Origin: Leisingera aquimarina DSM 24565
GTDB taxonomy: Bacteria; Pseudomonadota; Alphaproteobacteria; Rhodobacterales; Rhodobacteraceae
Reading direction: 5' to 3'
DNA length: 64,000 bases
Assembly: GCF_000473165.1 (NCBI RefSeq)
Contig: NZ_KI421504.1
Span: 2,402,009-2,466,008, forward strand
Notes under the pieces: generated by a model
Told to the model about the DNA's origin: nothing
Database searches by the model: none
What the model saw: the letters and a program-made list of their open reading frames with translations, nothing else
Made by a program: the position numbers and the translations under genes
In this document: positions 36,131 to 46,535 of the stretch, one piece after another
Numbering within the stretch: the first letter of the stretch is position 1
Layout: the number at the start of each line of letters is the position of its first letter

Positions 36131-36621
36131 CCCAAATCGACTACACCCGCGCCGCCAAATACTTCCTGCTGCAGGATTTCTGGGTCGGCTTCAAACTGGG
36201 GCTGAAGTATTTCTTCGCGCCCAAGGCAACCCTGAACTACCCGCATGAGAAGGGCCCGCTGTCGCCCCGTTTCCGTGGTGAGCACGCTTTGCGCCGCTAC
36301 CCGAACGGCGAGGAGCGCTGTATCGCTTGTAAACTCTGCGAGGCGGTCTGCCCGGCGCAGGCGATCACCATTGACGCGGAACCGCGCGAGGACGGCAGCC
36401 GCCGCACCACCCGCTATGACATCGACATGACCAAATGCATCTACTGCGGCTTCTGCCAGGAAGCCTGCCCGGTAGACGCCATCGTCGAAGGCCCGAATTT
36501 CGAATTCGCGACTGAGACCCGCGAGGAGCTGTTCTACGACAAGGACAAGCTGCTGGCGAACGGCGAACGCTGGGAAGCCGAGATTGCCCGCAACCTTGAA
36601 ATTGATGCGCCGTACCGATGA
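36127..36621 (+). CDS. nuoI: NADH-quinone oxidoreductase subunit I
   Basis: NuoI (TYKY) is the two-[4Fe-4S] ferredoxin-like subunit (clusters N6a/N6b) that relays electrons to NuoB. The 164-aa protein shows both motifs, [15 protein letters not shown] and [15 protein letters not shown], with all eight cysteines. The N-terminal [20 protein letters not shown] is typical of alphaproteobacterial NuoI. Its start overlaps the methyltransferase stop, and its own stop overlaps the start of the CMD gene. Confidence 0.96.
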   Translation: MTQIDYTRAAKYFLLQDFWVGFKLGLKYFFAPKATLNYPHEKGPLSPRFRGEHALRRYPNGEERCIACKLCEAVCPAQAITIDAEPREDGSRRTTRYDIDMTKCIYCGFCQEACPVDAIVEGPNFEFATETREELFYDKDKLLANGERWEAEIARNLEIDAPYR

Positions 36622-37049
36622 CTGATCCCAAGAACCCTTTCGAGGCCATGATGGCCCAGATGCAGACCCAGGCGCAGGAGATGGCCAAGGCCTTCAACCC
36701 GGCGCTGGAAAACTTCTCGCCAACGGAGGCCTTCAAGGAGTTCGAGGCGCTGTGGCCCACCATGCCCAAAGAGGTCATGGAAATGATGTTCGGCAACACC
36801 GTCAACAAGGACGGGCTGGATGCCAAAACCCGGCTGCTGCTGACACTGGCCGGGCTGACGATGCAGGGCGCACAGGCTGACAGTGCCGTGCGCCAGACTG
36901 TGCGCCACGCTCTTGCGGCGGGCGCCAGGAAACAAGAGATCGTGGAAACGATCGGACAGATGTCGGTCTTTGCCGGCATTCCGGCCATGAACCGGGCGCT
37001 GGATCTGGCGCAAACGGTCCTGGACGACAACAAGGACGATGAGACATGA
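36618..37049 (+). CDS. carboxymuconolactone decarboxylase (CMD) family protein
   Basis: This is a 143-aa protein of the CMD/AhpD-like helical family. Residues about 50-130 carry the domain: [23 protein letters not shown] and [34 protein letters not shown]. The CxxC redox pair of AhpD is absent, so a peroxidase-type role is unlikely. The N-terminus is a Met/Gln-rich amphipathic helix. It overlaps both nuoI and nuoJ by four bases. Its role beside complex I is unknown, and the family name does not imply decarboxylase activity. Confidence 0.83.
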   Translation: MTDPKNPFEAMMAQMQTQAQEMAKAFNPALENFSPTEAFKEFEALWPTMPKEVMEMMFGNTVNKDGLDAKTRLLLTLAGLTMQGAQADSAVRQTVRHALAAGARKQEIVETIGQMSVFAGIPAMNRALDLAQTVLDDNKDDET

Positions 37050-37648
37050 GCGTTTTTGCCTTCTACCTCTTCGCCGTCAGCGCCATTACCGGCGGGCTGT
37101 TCACCGTGATCAGCCGCCAGCCGGTCCATTCGGTGTTGTGGCTGATCCTGGCCTTTATCTCCTCGGCCGGGCTGTTTGTGCTGCTGGGGGCGGAATTTGT
37201 CGCCATGCTGCTGATCATTGTCTATGTGGGGGCGGTTGCGGTGCTGTTCCTGTTTGTGGTGATGATGCTGGACGTGGATTTTGCCGCGCTGAAGGCCGAA
37301 ATGGCGCGCTACCTGCCGCTGGCGCTGCTGATCGGCCTGGTGATCCTGATGCAGTTCGTGATGGCTTTCGGCGTTTGGGAAACCGCGCATAAGGCGCCGG
37401 AACTGCTGGCCAACCCGGTGCCCGCCGACCGCCACAACACCGAGGCGCTTGGCCTCATCATCTATGATCAATACTTTCTTCTGTTCCAGCTGTCGGGCCT
37501 GATTCTGCTGGTGGCGATGATCGGCGCGATTGTGCTGACCCTGCGCCACCGCCAGGACGTGAAGCGCCAGGACGTTGTCGCCCAGATGATGCGCGACCCG
37601 GCCGTGGCGATGGAGCTTAGGGATGTGAAACCGGGGCAGGGGCTGTGA
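37046..37648 (+). CDS. nuoJ: NADH-quinone oxidoreductase subunit J
   Basis: NuoJ (ND6) is a five-helix membrane subunit of complex I. The 200-aa protein has [51 protein letters not shown] (landmarks [35 protein letters not shown]), with the conserved Gly/Glu in helix 3. It ends with a cytoplasmic charged tail. It overlaps the CMD gene by four bases and precedes nuoK by four. Confidence 0.95.
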   Translation: MSVFAFYLFAVSAITGGLFTVISRQPVHSVLWLILAFISSAGLFVLLGAEFVAMLLIIVYVGAVAVLFLFVVMMLDVDFAALKAEMARYLPLALLIGLVILMQFVMAFGVWETAHKAPELLANPVPADRHNTEALGLIIYDQYFLLFQLSGLILLVAMIGAIVLTLRHRQDVKRQDVVAQMMRDPAVAMELRDVKPGQGL

Positions 37649-37652
37649 GCAC

Positions 37653-37958
37653 ATGATCGGACTTGAACATTATCTGACCGTCGCGGCGACGCTGTTCGTC
37701 ATCGGCATCTTCGGGCTCTTCCTGAACCGCAAGAACGTGATCATCCTGTTGATGAGCATCGAACTGATGCTTCTGGCAGTGAACATCAACCTGGTCGCCT
37801 TCTCCTCTTTTCTAGGCGATCTGGTGGGGCAGGTATTCACCCTGTTCGTGCTGACCGTGGCCGCGGCTGAGGCCGCCATCGGCCTGGCGATCCTGGTCTG
37901 TTTCTTCCGCAACCGCGGCACCATTGCCGTCGAAGACGTCAACGTGATGAAGGGCTAA
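37653..37958 (+). CDS. nuoK: NADH-quinone oxidoreductase subunit K
   Basis: NuoK (ND4L) is a three-helix subunit of the proton-transfer chain. The 101-aa protein shows [31 protein letters not shown] (landmarks [19 protein letters not shown], with its membrane Glu) and [18 protein letters not shown] with the second conserved Glu. Length is exact for the family. It sits between nuoJ and nuoL with gaps of a few bases. Confidence 0.96.
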   Translation: MIGLEHYLTVAATLFVIGIFGLFLNRKNVIILLMSIELMLLAVNINLVAFSSFLGDLVGQVFTLFVLTVAAAEAAIGLAILVCFFRNRGTIAVEDVNVMKG

Positions 37959-37964
37959 GCGCAC

Positions 37965-40058
37965 ATGGAAACCATCCTTCTCTTTGCCCCGCTGGCGGGG
38001 GCCGTGATCTGCGGCTTCGGCTGGAAGTTCATCGGCGAGAAAGCTGCCACCGTGACCGCCACGGCGCTGCTGTTCCTGGCCGCACTTCTCAGCTGGATCA
38101 TCTTCCTGTCGTTTGACGGCGTGACCGAGAACATCGAGATTTTCCGCTGGATCGAAAGCGGCTCGCTGTCGACCTCCTGGGCGATCCGGCTGGACCGGCT
38201 GACCGCGATCATGCTGGTCGTGATCACCACCGTGTCCTCGCTCGTGCACCTTTATTCCTTCGGCTACATGGATCATGACCCGCAGTGGAAAGAGGGCGAA
38301 AGCTACAAGCCGCGCTTCTTTGCCTACCTGTCGTTCTTCACCTTCGCGATGCTGATGCTGGTGACCTCGGACAACCTGGTGCAGATGTTCTTTGGCTGGG
38401 AAGGCGTCGGTGTGGCCTCCTACCTGCTGATCGGCTTCTACTACCGCAAGCCTTCGGCCAATGCGGCGGCGATCAAAGCCTTTATCGTCAACCGCGTCGG
38501 TGACTTCGGCTTTGCGCTGGGGATCTTCGGCCTGTTCTTCCTGACCGACAGCATCAATCTGGCGGACATCTTTGCAGCCGCCCCGACACTGGCAGAAACC
38601 CAGGTCTCCTTCCTGTGGGCCGAGTGGAACGCGGCCAATCTGATTGCCTTCCTGCTGTTTGTCGGCGCGATGGGCAAATCCGCACAGCTGATCCTGCACA
38701 CCTGGCTGCCGGACGCGATGGAAGGCCCGACCCCGGTGTCGGCGCTGATCCATGCGGCAACCATGGTAACCGCGGGCGTGTTCCTGGTCTGCCGCATGTC
38801 GCCGCTGATGGAATTCGCGCCTGAGGCAACCGCCTTCATCACCGTGATCGGTGCGGCCACTGCCTTCTTTGCCGCCACCGTGGGCCTGGTCCAGAACGAC
38901 ATCAAGCGCGTGATCGCCTATTCGACCTGTTCGCAGCTGGGCTACATGTTCGTGGCCGCCGGCGTCGGCATGTATTCCGCCGCGATGTTCCACCTGTTCA
39001 CCCACGCCTTCTTCAAGGCGATGCTGTTCCTGGGCGCCGGTTCCGTGATCCACGCGATGCACCACGAGCAGGATATGCGGAACTACGGCGCCCTGCGCAA
39101 AAAGATCCCCTATACCTTCTGGGCGATGATGATCGGTACCCTGGCCATCACCGGCGTCGGCATCCCGCTGAGCGGCTGGATCGGCTTCGCCGGTTTCGTC
39201 TCCAAGGACGCCATCATCGAAAGCGCCTATGCGGGCGGCTCGATGTTCGGCTTCTGGGCGCTGGTGATCGCGGCCTTCATGACCTCCTTCTACTCCTGGC
39301 GCCTGATGTTCATGACCTTTTACAGCGAGGCGCGCGGCGACAAGCATACCCACGACCACGCCCATGAAAGCCCCTGGACCATGCTGGTGCCGCTGGGCGT
39401 GCTGGCGGTGGGGTCAATTACCGCAGGCATGATCTGGTACGGCAGCTTCTTCGGCCACGCCGATCAGGTCGGCAAGTTCTATGGCATCCCGATGGCTGAG
39501 GCCGCGGCGGACGCGCATGGCGAGACCGAGGGTCACGGCGAGGAAGCGGACCACGGCGAAGCAGCTGCTGAAGGTGAGCATCACTATGTGTTTGCCGGCA
39601 AGCCGGGCGAGGGCGGCATCTATATCGGCAAGGACAATCACATCTTGGAAGATGCCCATGCGGCGCCGGTCTGGGTGAAGCTGTCTCCATTTGTGGCGAT
39701 GCTGGGCGGACTGGTGCTGGCACTGTGGTTCTACATCTGGAACCCGTCTTTGCCCAACCGTCTGGCACAGCAGCAGCGTCCGCTGTACCTGTTCCTTCTG
39801 AATAAGTGGTACTTTGACGAAGTCTACAATGTGATCTTCGTGAAACCCGCCCTGGCCATCGGCCGCTTCTTCTGGAAGCGCGGCGACGGGGGCACCATTG
39901 ATGGCTTCCTCAATGGCCTGGCTATGGGCGTTGTGCCCTTCTTCACCCGTCTCGCGGGCCGCGCGCAGTCCGGTTATATCTTCACTTATGCCTTCTGGAT
40001 GGTGCTGGGCATTGCCGCCCTGGTTACCTGGATGTCGATCGGCGGAGGAGCGCACTGA
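37965..40058 (+). CDS. nuoL: NADH-quinone oxidoreductase subunit L
   Basis: NuoL (ND5) is the distal antiporter-like proton-pumping subunit with the long lateral helix. The 697-aa protein has [21 protein letters not shown] (helix 5 Glu), [23 protein letters not shown] with the helix 7 Lys/His region, and [13 protein letters not shown] loop around residues 460-545 is rich in His, Glu and Ala (for example [10 protein letters not shown] and [21 protein letters not shown]), longer than in E. coli. This may bind metal or be a lineage feature. Its stop shares a base with the nuoM start. Confidence 0.96.
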   Translation: METILLFAPLAGAVICGFGWKFIGEKAATVTATALLFLAALLSWIIFLSFDGVTENIEIFRWIESGSLSTSWAIRLDRLTAIMLVVITTVSSLVHLYSFGYMDHDPQWKEGESYKPRFFAYLSFFTFAMLMLVTSDNLVQMFFGWEGVGVASYLLIGFYYRKPSANAAAIKAFIVNRVGDFGFALGIFGLFFLTDSINLADIFAAAPTLAETQVSFLWAEWNAANLIAFLLFVGAMGKSAQLILHTWLPDAMEGPTPVSALIHAATMVTAGVFLVCRMSPLMEFAPEATAFITVIGAATAFFAATVGLVQNDIKRVIAYSTCSQLGYMFVAAGVGMYSAAMFHLFTHAFFKAMLFLGAGSVIHAMHHEQDMRNYGALRKKIPYTFWAMMIGTLAITGVGIPLSGWIGFAGFVSKDAIIESAYAGGSMFGFWALVIAAFMTSFYSWRLMFMTFYSEARGDKHTHDHAHESPWTMLVPLGVLAVGSITAGMIWYGSFFGHADQVGKFYGIPMAEAAADAHGETEGHGEEADHGEAAAEGEHHYVFAGKPGEGGIYIGKDNHILEDAHAAPVWVKLSPFVAMLGGLVLALWFYIWNPSLPNRLAQQQRPLYLFLLNKWYFDEVYNVIFVKPALAIGRFFWKRGDGGTIDGFLNGLAMGVVPFFTRLAGRAQSGYIFTYAFWMVLGIAALVTWMSIGGGAH

Positions 40059-41605
40059 TGGACAATCTCCTTTCTATTGTCACCTTCATCCCGGCGCTTG
40101 CGGCGGCCATCCTGGCCCTGTTCCTGCGCGGCGAGGATAAGGCGGCGCAGCGCAACGCCAAGTTTGTTGCGCTCTTTGCCACCACAATCACTTTCCTGGT
40201 GAGCCTCGGCATTTATTTTGAGTTCGACCCCGCCAACACCGGCTTCCAGTTCGTCGAGGACCGGGCCTGGATCTTCGGGCTGAAGTACAAGATGGGCGTT
40301 GACGGCATCTCGGTGCTGTTTGTGATGCTGACCACCTTCATCATGCCGCTGACCATCCTGGCCAGCTGGAGCGTCACCGACCGGGTGAAGGAATACATGA
40401 TCGCCTTCCTGCTCTTGGAGACCCTGATGCTGGGCGTCTTCATGGCGCTGGACCTGGTGCTGTTCTACCTTTTCTTCGAGGCGGGCCTCATTCCGATGTT
40501 CCTGATCATCGGCATCTGGGGCGGCAAGGAGCGGATCTACGCCTCCTTCAAGTTCTTCCTCTACACATTCTTCGGCTCGGTGCTGATGCTGGTGGCAATG
40601 GTGTTCATGTATGTGGATGCCGGAACCACCGATATCGAAACCCTCTTGACCCACAGCTTCTCGGCGGCGTCCTTTGACGTGCTGGGCGTGCACGTCGTTG
40701 GCGGTGCTCAGACGCTGATGTTCCTGGCGTTCTTTGCCTCCTTTGCGGTGAAGATGCCGATGTGGCCGGTGCATACCTGGCTGCCGGATGCGCACGTGCA
40801 GGCGCCGACCGCGGGCTCCGTGGTGCTGGCGGCGATCCTGCTGAAGATGGGCGGCTATGGCTTCCTGCGCTTCTCTTTGCCGATGTTCCCGGTGGGCGCG
40901 GACGTGATGACCGACGTGGTCCTGTGGATGTCGGCGATTGCCGTGGTCTACACCTCGCTGGTGGCGATGGTGCAGGAGGACATGAAAAAGCTCATTGCCT
41001 ATTCCTCGGTTGCGCATATGGGCTTTGTCACCATGGGCATCTTTGCCGCCAACCAGCAGGGCATCGACGGCGCCATCTTCCAGATGCTGTCGCACGGCTT
41101 CATCTCCGCAGCGCTCTTCCTCTGCGTCGGGGTGATCTATGACCGCATGCACACCCGCGACATCGACGCCTATGGCGGGCTGGTGATCCGGATGCCCGCC
41201 TATGCGCTGGTCTTCATGTTCTTCACCATGGGCAACGTCGGCCTGCCGGGCACCTCGGGCTTTGTCGGCGAATTCCTGACCCTGATGGGCGCTTTCCAGA
41301 AAAACACCTGGGTGACCGCAGTGGCGGCAACCGGGGTGATCTTCTCGGCCGGCTATGCGCTGTGGCTCTACCGCCGGGTGGTCTTTGGCGACTTGATCAA
41401 GGGCAGCCTGGCCGGCATCCGCGACATGACTGCCCGCGAGCGTTTCGTTTTTGCGCCGCTGGTGGTCATGACCCTGCTGCTAGGTGTCTATCCGTCCCTG
41501 GTCACCGACATCATCGCCCCTTCGACCGAGGCGCTGATTGCAAACTTCAACCAGTCTCTGGCGGCGGCCGATACCTCGGCAGCCACCCAGATTGCTTCGC
41601 ATTAA
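40058..41605 (+). CDS. nuoM: NADH-quinone oxidoreductase subunit M
   Basis: NuoM (ND4) is the middle antiporter-like subunit. The 515-aa protein with about 14 helices contains [22 protein letters not shown] (conserved Glu in helix 5), [36 protein letters not shown] (landmarks [24 protein letters not shown] with Lys), and [16 protein letters not shown]. These charged residues form the half-channels of the proton pathway. The ATG overlaps the nuoL stop; nuoN follows after 15 bases. Confidence 0.96.
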   Translation: MDNLLSIVTFIPALAAAILALFLRGEDKAAQRNAKFVALFATTITFLVSLGIYFEFDPANTGFQFVEDRAWIFGLKYKMGVDGISVLFVMLTTFIMPLTILASWSVTDRVKEYMIAFLLLETLMLGVFMALDLVLFYLFFEAGLIPMFLIIGIWGGKERIYASFKFFLYTFFGSVLMLVAMVFMYVDAGTTDIETLLTHSFSAASFDVLGVHVVGGAQTLMFLAFFASFAVKMPMWPVHTWLPDAHVQAPTAGSVVLAAILLKMGGYGFLRFSLPMFPVGADVMTDVVLWMSAIAVVYTSLVAMVQEDMKKLIAYSSVAHMGFVTMGIFAANQQGIDGAIFQMLSHGFISAALFLCVGVIYDRMHTRDIDAYGGLVIRMPAYALVFMFFTMGNVGLPGTSGFVGEFLTLMGAFQKNTWVTAVAATGVIFSAGYALWLYRRVVFGDLIKGSLAGIRDMTARERFVFAPLVVMTLLLGVYPSLVTDIIAPSTEALIANFNQSLAAADTSAATQIASH

Positions 41606-41620
41606 GGGAGCATCAGGCAG

Positions 41621-43060
41621 ATGATCCAAGCTGATCTTACTGTAATCCTGCCAGAGATCGTTCTGGCGCTTTACGCGATGGGCGCGCTGCTTGGCGCAGT
41701 CTACACTGGCAAGGACAAGCTAGCGGTCCCGCTGGTCTGGGCCACCGCCGCCCTGCTGACTGTGGTGGCCTTCTGGATCGCTGCCAGCCCGGCCACGACA
41801 CAAACTGCCTTCAACGGCATGTTCATCAATGACGGCTTTGCCCGTTTTGCCAAGGTGGCGTTGCTGCTGGGCGCGGCTGCAGTGCTGCTGATCGGACAGG
41901 ACTACATGGCGCGCCGCGGTATGCTGCGGTTCGAATACCCGATCCTGGTGGCGCTGGCCGCAGTGGGCATGATGATGATGGTCTCGGCCGGCGACCTGAT
42001 GTCCCTTTACATGGGACTGGAGCTGCAGTCGCTGTCGCTCTATGTCGTGGCCGCCATGCGCCGCGACAGCGTGAAGTCGACGGAAGCGGGCCTCAAATAC
42101 TTCGTGCTGGGCGCGCTGTCTTCGGGGCTGCTGCTGTACGGTGCCTCGCTGGTCTATGGCTTTGCCGGAACCACCCAGTTCGCGGGCATCATCCAGGTTG
42201 CAGAGCAGGGCCATATGTCCATCGGTATGCTGTTCGGCCTGGTCTTCATGATTTCCGGCCTGGCGTTCAAGGTCTCTGCCGTGCCCTTCCACATGTGGAC
42301 CCCGGATGTCTACGAGGGTGCGCCGACGCCGGTCACCGCCTTCTTTGCCACCGCACCCAAGGTGGCCGCGATGGGCCTGTTTGCCCGGGTGCTGCATGAC
42401 GCCTTCGGCGGTGCCGTCTCCGACTGGCAGCAGATCATCGTCGTACTGTCGGTGCTGTCGATGTTCCTCGGCGCCATTGCTGCAATCGGCCAGCGCGACA
42501 TCAAGCGGCTGATGGCCTTCTCCTCGATTGCCCATATGGGCTATGCGATGATCGGCCTGGCAGCGGGCACCGAACAGGGTGTGACCGCCATGCTGGTGTA
42601 TCTGGCGATCTATGTCACCATGAACATCGGCACTTTCTCTTTCATCCTGATGCTGGAAAAAGACGGCAAGCCGGTCACTGACATTATGGCGCTGAACCAG
42701 TTTGCCTCGCGCGAGCCGGGCAAGGCGCTGGCGGTGCTGGTCCTGATGTTCTCGCTGGCCGGCGTGCCGCCGATGCTGGGCTTCTTTGCCAAGCTGGGTG
42801 TGTGGCAGGCGGGTGTTGATGCAGGGCTGATGGGGCTGGTCATTGCCTCCGCCGTGGCCTCAGTCATCGGAGCGTTCTATTACATCCGCATTGTCTTCTA
42901 CATGTACTTCGGCACTGGTGAGGACGACGTTGAGGCCAAAGGTTCGGCGATCCTGGGTGTGGCGCTGATGGCCTCTGCCGCGCTGATGCTGATTGGTGTG
43001 GTTTACCAGTTCGGCATCGACGGCGCCGCGGCTGCCGCAGCAGCAACCCTTGTAAATTGA
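41621..43060 (+). CDS. nuoN: NADH-quinone oxidoreductase subunit N
   Basis: NuoN (ND2) is the proximal antiporter-like subunit. The 479-aa protein has [23 protein letters not shown] (helix 5 Glu), [35 protein letters not shown] (landmarks [23 protein letters not shown]) and [18 protein letters not shown]. It closes the complete 14-gene nuo set. A perfect hairpin terminator follows 21 bases after the stop, before birA. Confidence 0.96.
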   Translation: MIQADLTVILPEIVLALYAMGALLGAVYTGKDKLAVPLVWATAALLTVVAFWIAASPATTQTAFNGMFINDGFARFAKVALLLGAAAVLLIGQDYMARRGMLRFEYPILVALAAVGMMMMVSAGDLMSLYMGLELQSLSLYVVAAMRRDSVKSTEAGLKYFVLGALSSGLLLYGASLVYGFAGTTQFAGIIQVAEQGHMSIGMLFGLVFMISGLAFKVSAVPFHMWTPDVYEGAPTPVTAFFATAPKVAAMGLFARVLHDAFGGAVSDWQQIIVVLSVLSMFLGAIAAIGQRDIKRLMAFSSIAHMGYAMIGLAAGTEQGVTAMLVYLAIYVTMNIGTFSFILMLEKDGKPVTDIMALNQFASREPGKALAVLVLMFSLAGVPPMLGFFAKLGVWQAGVDAGLMGLVIASAVASVIGAFYYIRIVFYMYFGTGEDDVEAKGSAILGVALMASAALMLIGVVYQFGIDGAAAAAAATLVN

Positions 43061-43081
43061 TCTGCTTTTCAGGCAGGCTGA

Positions 43082-43109
43082 AAAGGCCCGGTCTTGCGAC
43101 CGGGCCTTT
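43082..43109 (+). terminator. intrinsic terminator-like hairpin after nuoN
   Basis: AAAGGCCCGGTC (43082-43093) and GACCGGGCCTTT (43098-43109) form a perfect 12-bp stem with a TTGC loop; the 3' arm ends in TTT. It lies between nuoN and birA. A strong hairpin here would reduce or stop read-through, so birA-coaX-rnj may depend on partial read-through or on a promoter I could not identify in the 20 remaining bases. Confidence 0.8.
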
Positions 43110-43128
43110 CCGCATCTAAGGAGCGCAC

Positions 43129-43875
43129 ATGAGCTGGCCAGCAGGATATGGAAAACGGGTGCTCGACGAGGTGGACAGCACCCTGAACGAGGCGTCCCGC
43201 ATCGCGGGTGAGCTGGCAGGACCTGAATGGATCCTAGCCCTGCGCCAGACCCAGGGGCGCGGCCGCCGCGGCCGGGACTGGAAGGACCCCAAGGGCAATT
43301 TTGCCGCCACCCTGGTAATGCGCCCCGAAGGTGCCCCGGATCAGGCGGCACTGCGCAGCTTTGTCGCTGCCCTTGCCGTCTATGACGCCTGCATCGCGGT
43401 GACTGGGCGCAGCGAAGGCCTTTCGCTGAAGTGGCCCAACGACGTGCTGCTGAAGGGCGGCAAGTTGGCCGGCATCCTGCTGGAAAGCGCCGGAAACGGG
43501 CAGGGAGTCAACCACCTGTTGGTCGGCATCGGTGTCAACCTGGTGGAAACCCCGATGAAGGAATGGCTGGAGCCCGGCGCCGTCTGGCCGGTGTCCCTGC
43601 TGTCGGAAACCGGTGTGCAGGTTTCGCCAAAGGAGTTTCTGGCGGCGCTTGCAGATGCTTTTGCCCGCTATGAGCTGCAGTTCAGCACCTATGGTTTTGA
43701 GCCGATCCGCACCGCCTGGCTGGAGCGCGCGGCCAAGCTGGGCGAGGTGATCACTGCCCGCACCGCAAATTCCGAGACCGAAGGCACCTTTGAAACGGTG
43801 GACGGCAGCGGCAACCTTGTCCTAAACACCGCCAAGGGCCGCGTCAGCATTCCCGCGGCCGACATCTATTTCTAG
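43129..43875 (+). CDS. birA: biotin--[acetyl-CoA-carboxylase] ligase
   Basis: BirA joins biotin to the lysine of biotinyl domains through biotinyl-AMP. The 248-aa protein has ALRQTQGRGRRGRDWKDPKG with the biotinyl-AMP-binding GRGRxGR loop, LSLKWPNDVLLKGGKLAGIL, and HLLVGIGVNLVETP. There is no N-terminal helix-turn-helix, so it is a catalytic-only (group I) ligase that does not repress biotin genes. Likely targets include MccA encoded earlier in this window. AAGGAG precedes the ATG. It clusters with coaX and rnj downstream of nuo, as commonly seen in alphaproteobacteria. Confidence 0.94.
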   Translation: MSWPAGYGKRVLDEVDSTLNEASRIAGELAGPEWILALRQTQGRGRRGRDWKDPKGNFAATLVMRPEGAPDQAALRSFVAALAVYDACIAVTGRSEGLSLKWPNDVLLKGGKLAGILLESAGNGQGVNHLLVGIGVNLVETPMKEWLEPGAVWPVSLLSETGVQVSPKEFLAALADAFARYELQFSTYGFEPIRTAWLERAAKLGEVITARTANSETEGTFETVDGSGNLVLNTAKGRVSIPAADIYF

Positions 43876-43887
43876 GAAGGGGCAGCA

Positions 43888-44670
43888 ATGCTTCTGGCAG
43901 TTGATTGCGGCAACACCAATACGGTCTTTTCGATCTATGACGGCGAGAAGTTCATCGGCATGTGGCGCACCGCCACCGACTGGCAGCGCACTGCCGACCA
44001 GTATTATGTCTGGCTGAACACGCTGATGCGGCTGCAAGGGATCGAGGCGGATATCACCGACATGATCATCTCCTCCACCGTGCCGCGGGTGGTGTTCAAC
44101 CTGCGGGTTTTGGCGGACCGCTATTTCAGTACGCGCCCCCTGGTGGTGGGCAAACCCGGCTGCCTGCTGCCCGTCGCGGTGCGGGTAGACGAAGGCACTG
44201 CAGTTGGCCCCGACCGGCTGGTCAACACGGTGTCCGGTTTTGACCTTTATGGCGGCAATCTGATCGTGGTGGATTTCGGCACCGCGACAACATTTGACGT
44301 GGTGGCCGAGGATGGCGCTTATGTCGGCGGGGTGATAGCCCCCGGCGTGAACCTGAGCCTGGAGGCGCTGCACCAAGCTGCCGCCGCACTGCCGCATGTG
44401 GACATCACCAAACCTGAAAATGTCATCGGCACCAACACCGTCGCCTGTATGCAGTCCGGCGTGTTCTGGGGCTATGTCGGCCTCGTCCGCGAGATTTGCA
44501 CCCAAATCAAGGCGGAACGCGGCGTGGCGATGAAAGTAATCTCGACAGGCGGGCTGGCGCCTTTGTTCCAGCAATCCGCTGATCTGTTTGACGCATTCGA
44601 GGATGACCTCACGATGCATGGGCTGCAGATCATTCATAAATACAACAAGGATAACGGTACTGACGCATGA
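43888..44670 (+). CDS. coaX: type III pantothenate kinase
   Basis: CoaX phosphorylates pantothenate, the first committed step of CoA synthesis, using the ASKHA fold and a monovalent cation. The 260-aa protein begins MLLAVDCGNTNTVFSIYDG (phosphate 1 loop). It has AVGPDRLVNTVSG with the catalytic Asp, LIVVDFGTATTFDVV (phosphate 2), and GGVIAPGVNLSLEAL. Length is normal. The gene starts 12 bases after birA and overlaps rnj by four bases. Confidence 0.95.
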   Translation: MLLAVDCGNTNTVFSIYDGEKFIGMWRTATDWQRTADQYYVWLNTLMRLQGIEADITDMIISSTVPRVVFNLRVLADRYFSTRPLVVGKPGCLLPVAVRVDEGTAVGPDRLVNTVSGFDLYGGNLIVVDFGTATTFDVVAEDGAYVGGVIAPGVNLSLEALHQAAAALPHVDITKPENVIGTNTVACMQSGVFWGYVGLVREICTQIKAERGVAMKVISTGGLAPLFQQSADLFDAFEDDLTMHGLQIIHKYNKDNGTDA

Positions 44671-46334
44671 GCAGTGAAAGATTGATCTATCTGCCCCTCG
44701 GCGGGGCGGGTGAAATTGGCATGAATGCCTATGTTTACGGCTACGGGCCAAAGAACAAAGAACGCCTGATACTGGTCGACCTGGGCGTGACCTTCCCCGA
44801 CATGGACACCACCCCCGGCGTTGACCTGATCATGCCGGACATGACCTGGCTGAAAGAGCGGGTGGACCGGCTGGAGGGGATTTTCGTCACTCACGGGCAC
44901 GAGGACCACATCGGCGCCATCGCCCATATGTATTCCAGCCTGAATGTGCCGGTCTACGCCCGCGCCTTTACCGCCAACCTGGCTCGGCGCAAGATGGAGG
45001 AGGCGGGCCACGATCCGGCAAATGTGCAAACCGTGCAGGCCTGGCCCGAAGTGACCAAACTTGGCCCCTTCACCATCGGCGTCGCCCCGATGAGCCATTC
45101 CATCCCCGAAAGCGGCGGACTGGTGATCGATAGCCCGGCAGGGCGAGTGGTGCACACCGGCGACTTCAAGCTGGATTCCAATCCGCTGGTCGGCGAGCCG
45201 TTTGACCCGGAGATGTGGGCAGAGATCGCCAAGGACGGCATCCAGGCGCTGGTCTGCGATTCGACCAATGTGTTCTCAACCCATCCAGGGCGCTCGGAAT
45301 CCGAACTGCCGGATGAGATCACCCGGCTGATTTCCGAAGCCAAGGGCCTGGTCGCCGCCACCACCTTTGCCTCCAACGTTGCACGGGTGAAAACCCTGGC
45401 CGAAGCCGGGGTGCGGGCCGGGCGGTCAATCGTACTGCTGGGCCGTGCCATGCGCCGGATGATCGAGGCTGCGACGGAAACCGGCGTGCTGGTGGATTTC
45501 CCCAAGGTGATCAGCCCCGAAGATGCCAACAATGTGCCGCGCGACAATCTGATGCTGATCACAACCGGCAGCCAGGGTGAACGCCGCGCGGCGTCCGCGC
45601 AGCTGGCGCGCGGCAAGTACCGCGGGCTGGAGCTGAAGGAGGGCGACACCTTCCTGTTCTCCTCCAAAACCATCCCGGGCAATGAAAAGGGCGTGATCCG
45701 CATTATCAACCAGTTCTCTGAAATGGGTGTGGATGTGGTTGATGACAGTTCCGGCCTTTACCATGTGTCGGGGCACGCCAATGGGCCGGATCTGGAAGCC
45801 ATGCACAATCTGCTGAAGCCCAGGATGCTGGTGCCGATGCACGGCGAGCACCGCCATTTGCGCCAGCACGCCCGTCTGGGTGAGGCAAAAGGCATTGCCA
45901 GCGCGGTTGTGGTCAACGGAATGATGATGGACCTGACCGGCGATGCGCCCAAGGGTGCCGGCTATGTCGACACTGGCCGCACCTATCTGGACGGATCGGT
46001 CAAATACGGCGCAATGGACGGCATCGTGCGCGACCGCATCCGTATGGCGCTGAACGGCCATGTGGTGGTGACGGTGCTGCTGGACGAGGAAGACGAGCCG
46101 CTGGGCGAACCCTGGTGCGACGTCAAGGGCCTGCCCGAGACCGGCAGTTCCAACGCCGCCCTGATCGAGGTGATGGAAGAGGATCTGAACCAGTTCCTGA
46201 TGCGTGCGGGCGCCAAGACCCTGCGCGATGACGACAAGCTGGAACAGGAGCTGCGCCGGATCGCCCGCCAGAGCGCGCACAGCGAGATCGGCAAGAAGCC
46301 CGAGGTGACGGTGGTGGTCAGCCGCATGCGCTGA
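44667..46334 (+). CDS. rnj: ribonuclease J
   Basis: RNase J is a metallo-beta-lactamase/beta-CASP nuclease with 5'-3' exonuclease and endonuclease activity, used for rRNA maturation and mRNA decay in alphaproteobacteria. The 555-aa protein has the zinc motif FVTHGHEDHIGAIAHM (HxHxDH), VVHTGDFKLD, VCDSTNVFS, and beta-CASP motifs with LITTGSQGERRA, SSKTIPGNE and HVSGHANG. PMHGEHRHLRQHA supplies the late His. The overlap with coaX indicates co-translation. A hairpin follows its stop. Confidence 0.95.
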   Translation: MSSERLIYLPLGGAGEIGMNAYVYGYGPKNKERLILVDLGVTFPDMDTTPGVDLIMPDMTWLKERVDRLEGIFVTHGHEDHIGAIAHMYSSLNVPVYARAFTANLARRKMEEAGHDPANVQTVQAWPEVTKLGPFTIGVAPMSHSIPESGGLVIDSPAGRVVHTGDFKLDSNPLVGEPFDPEMWAEIAKDGIQALVCDSTNVFSTHPGRSESELPDEITRLISEAKGLVAATTFASNVARVKTLAEAGVRAGRSIVLLGRAMRRMIEAATETGVLVDFPKVISPEDANNVPRDNLMLITTGSQGERRAASAQLARGKYRGLELKEGDTFLFSSKTIPGNEKGVIRIINQFSEMGVDVVDDSSGLYHVSGHANGPDLEAMHNLLKPRMLVPMHGEHRHLRQHARLGEAKGIASAVVVNGMMMDLTGDAPKGAGYVDTGRTYLDGSVKYGAMDGIVRDRIRMALNGHVVVTVLLDEEDEPLGEPWCDVKGLPETGSSNAALIEVMEEDLNQFLMRAGAKTLRDDDKLEQELRRIARQSAHSEIGKKPEVTVVVSRMR

Positions 46335-46342
46335 CCCAGCGA

Positions 46343-46369
46343 GGGCTGGGCGGTGCTCCCGCCCGGCCC
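46343..46369 (+). terminator. hairpin after rnj
   Basis: GGGCTGGGCGG (46343-46353) pairs with CCGCCCGGCCC (46359-46369), with one G-T wobble and a 5-base loop, nine bases after the rnj stop. It lacks a T tract, so it may be a Rho-assisted or RNA-protecting end. From here to 46535 I see no supported gene. Confidence 0.5.
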
Positions 46370-46535
46370 AAGCCGCATCAAAGATGCAGCAGGCCCCGTT
46401 GGGCCTAGGCGCCGCGCACTCTACGGGTTCGCGGCGCTGCCGCAGAACAGCAGCCAACGAAACAAAAACACCGCGGCCCTTAGGGCACGCGGCGTTGTCA
46501 ATTCGGGGGCTGGCCCGGTGGAGCCGACAGCAGGT

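Noticed and set aside
37812-39365. 517-codon minus-strand open frame opposite nuoL
   Set aside because: Shadow of nuoL, full of His/Gly/Arg runs, with no recognisable motif.
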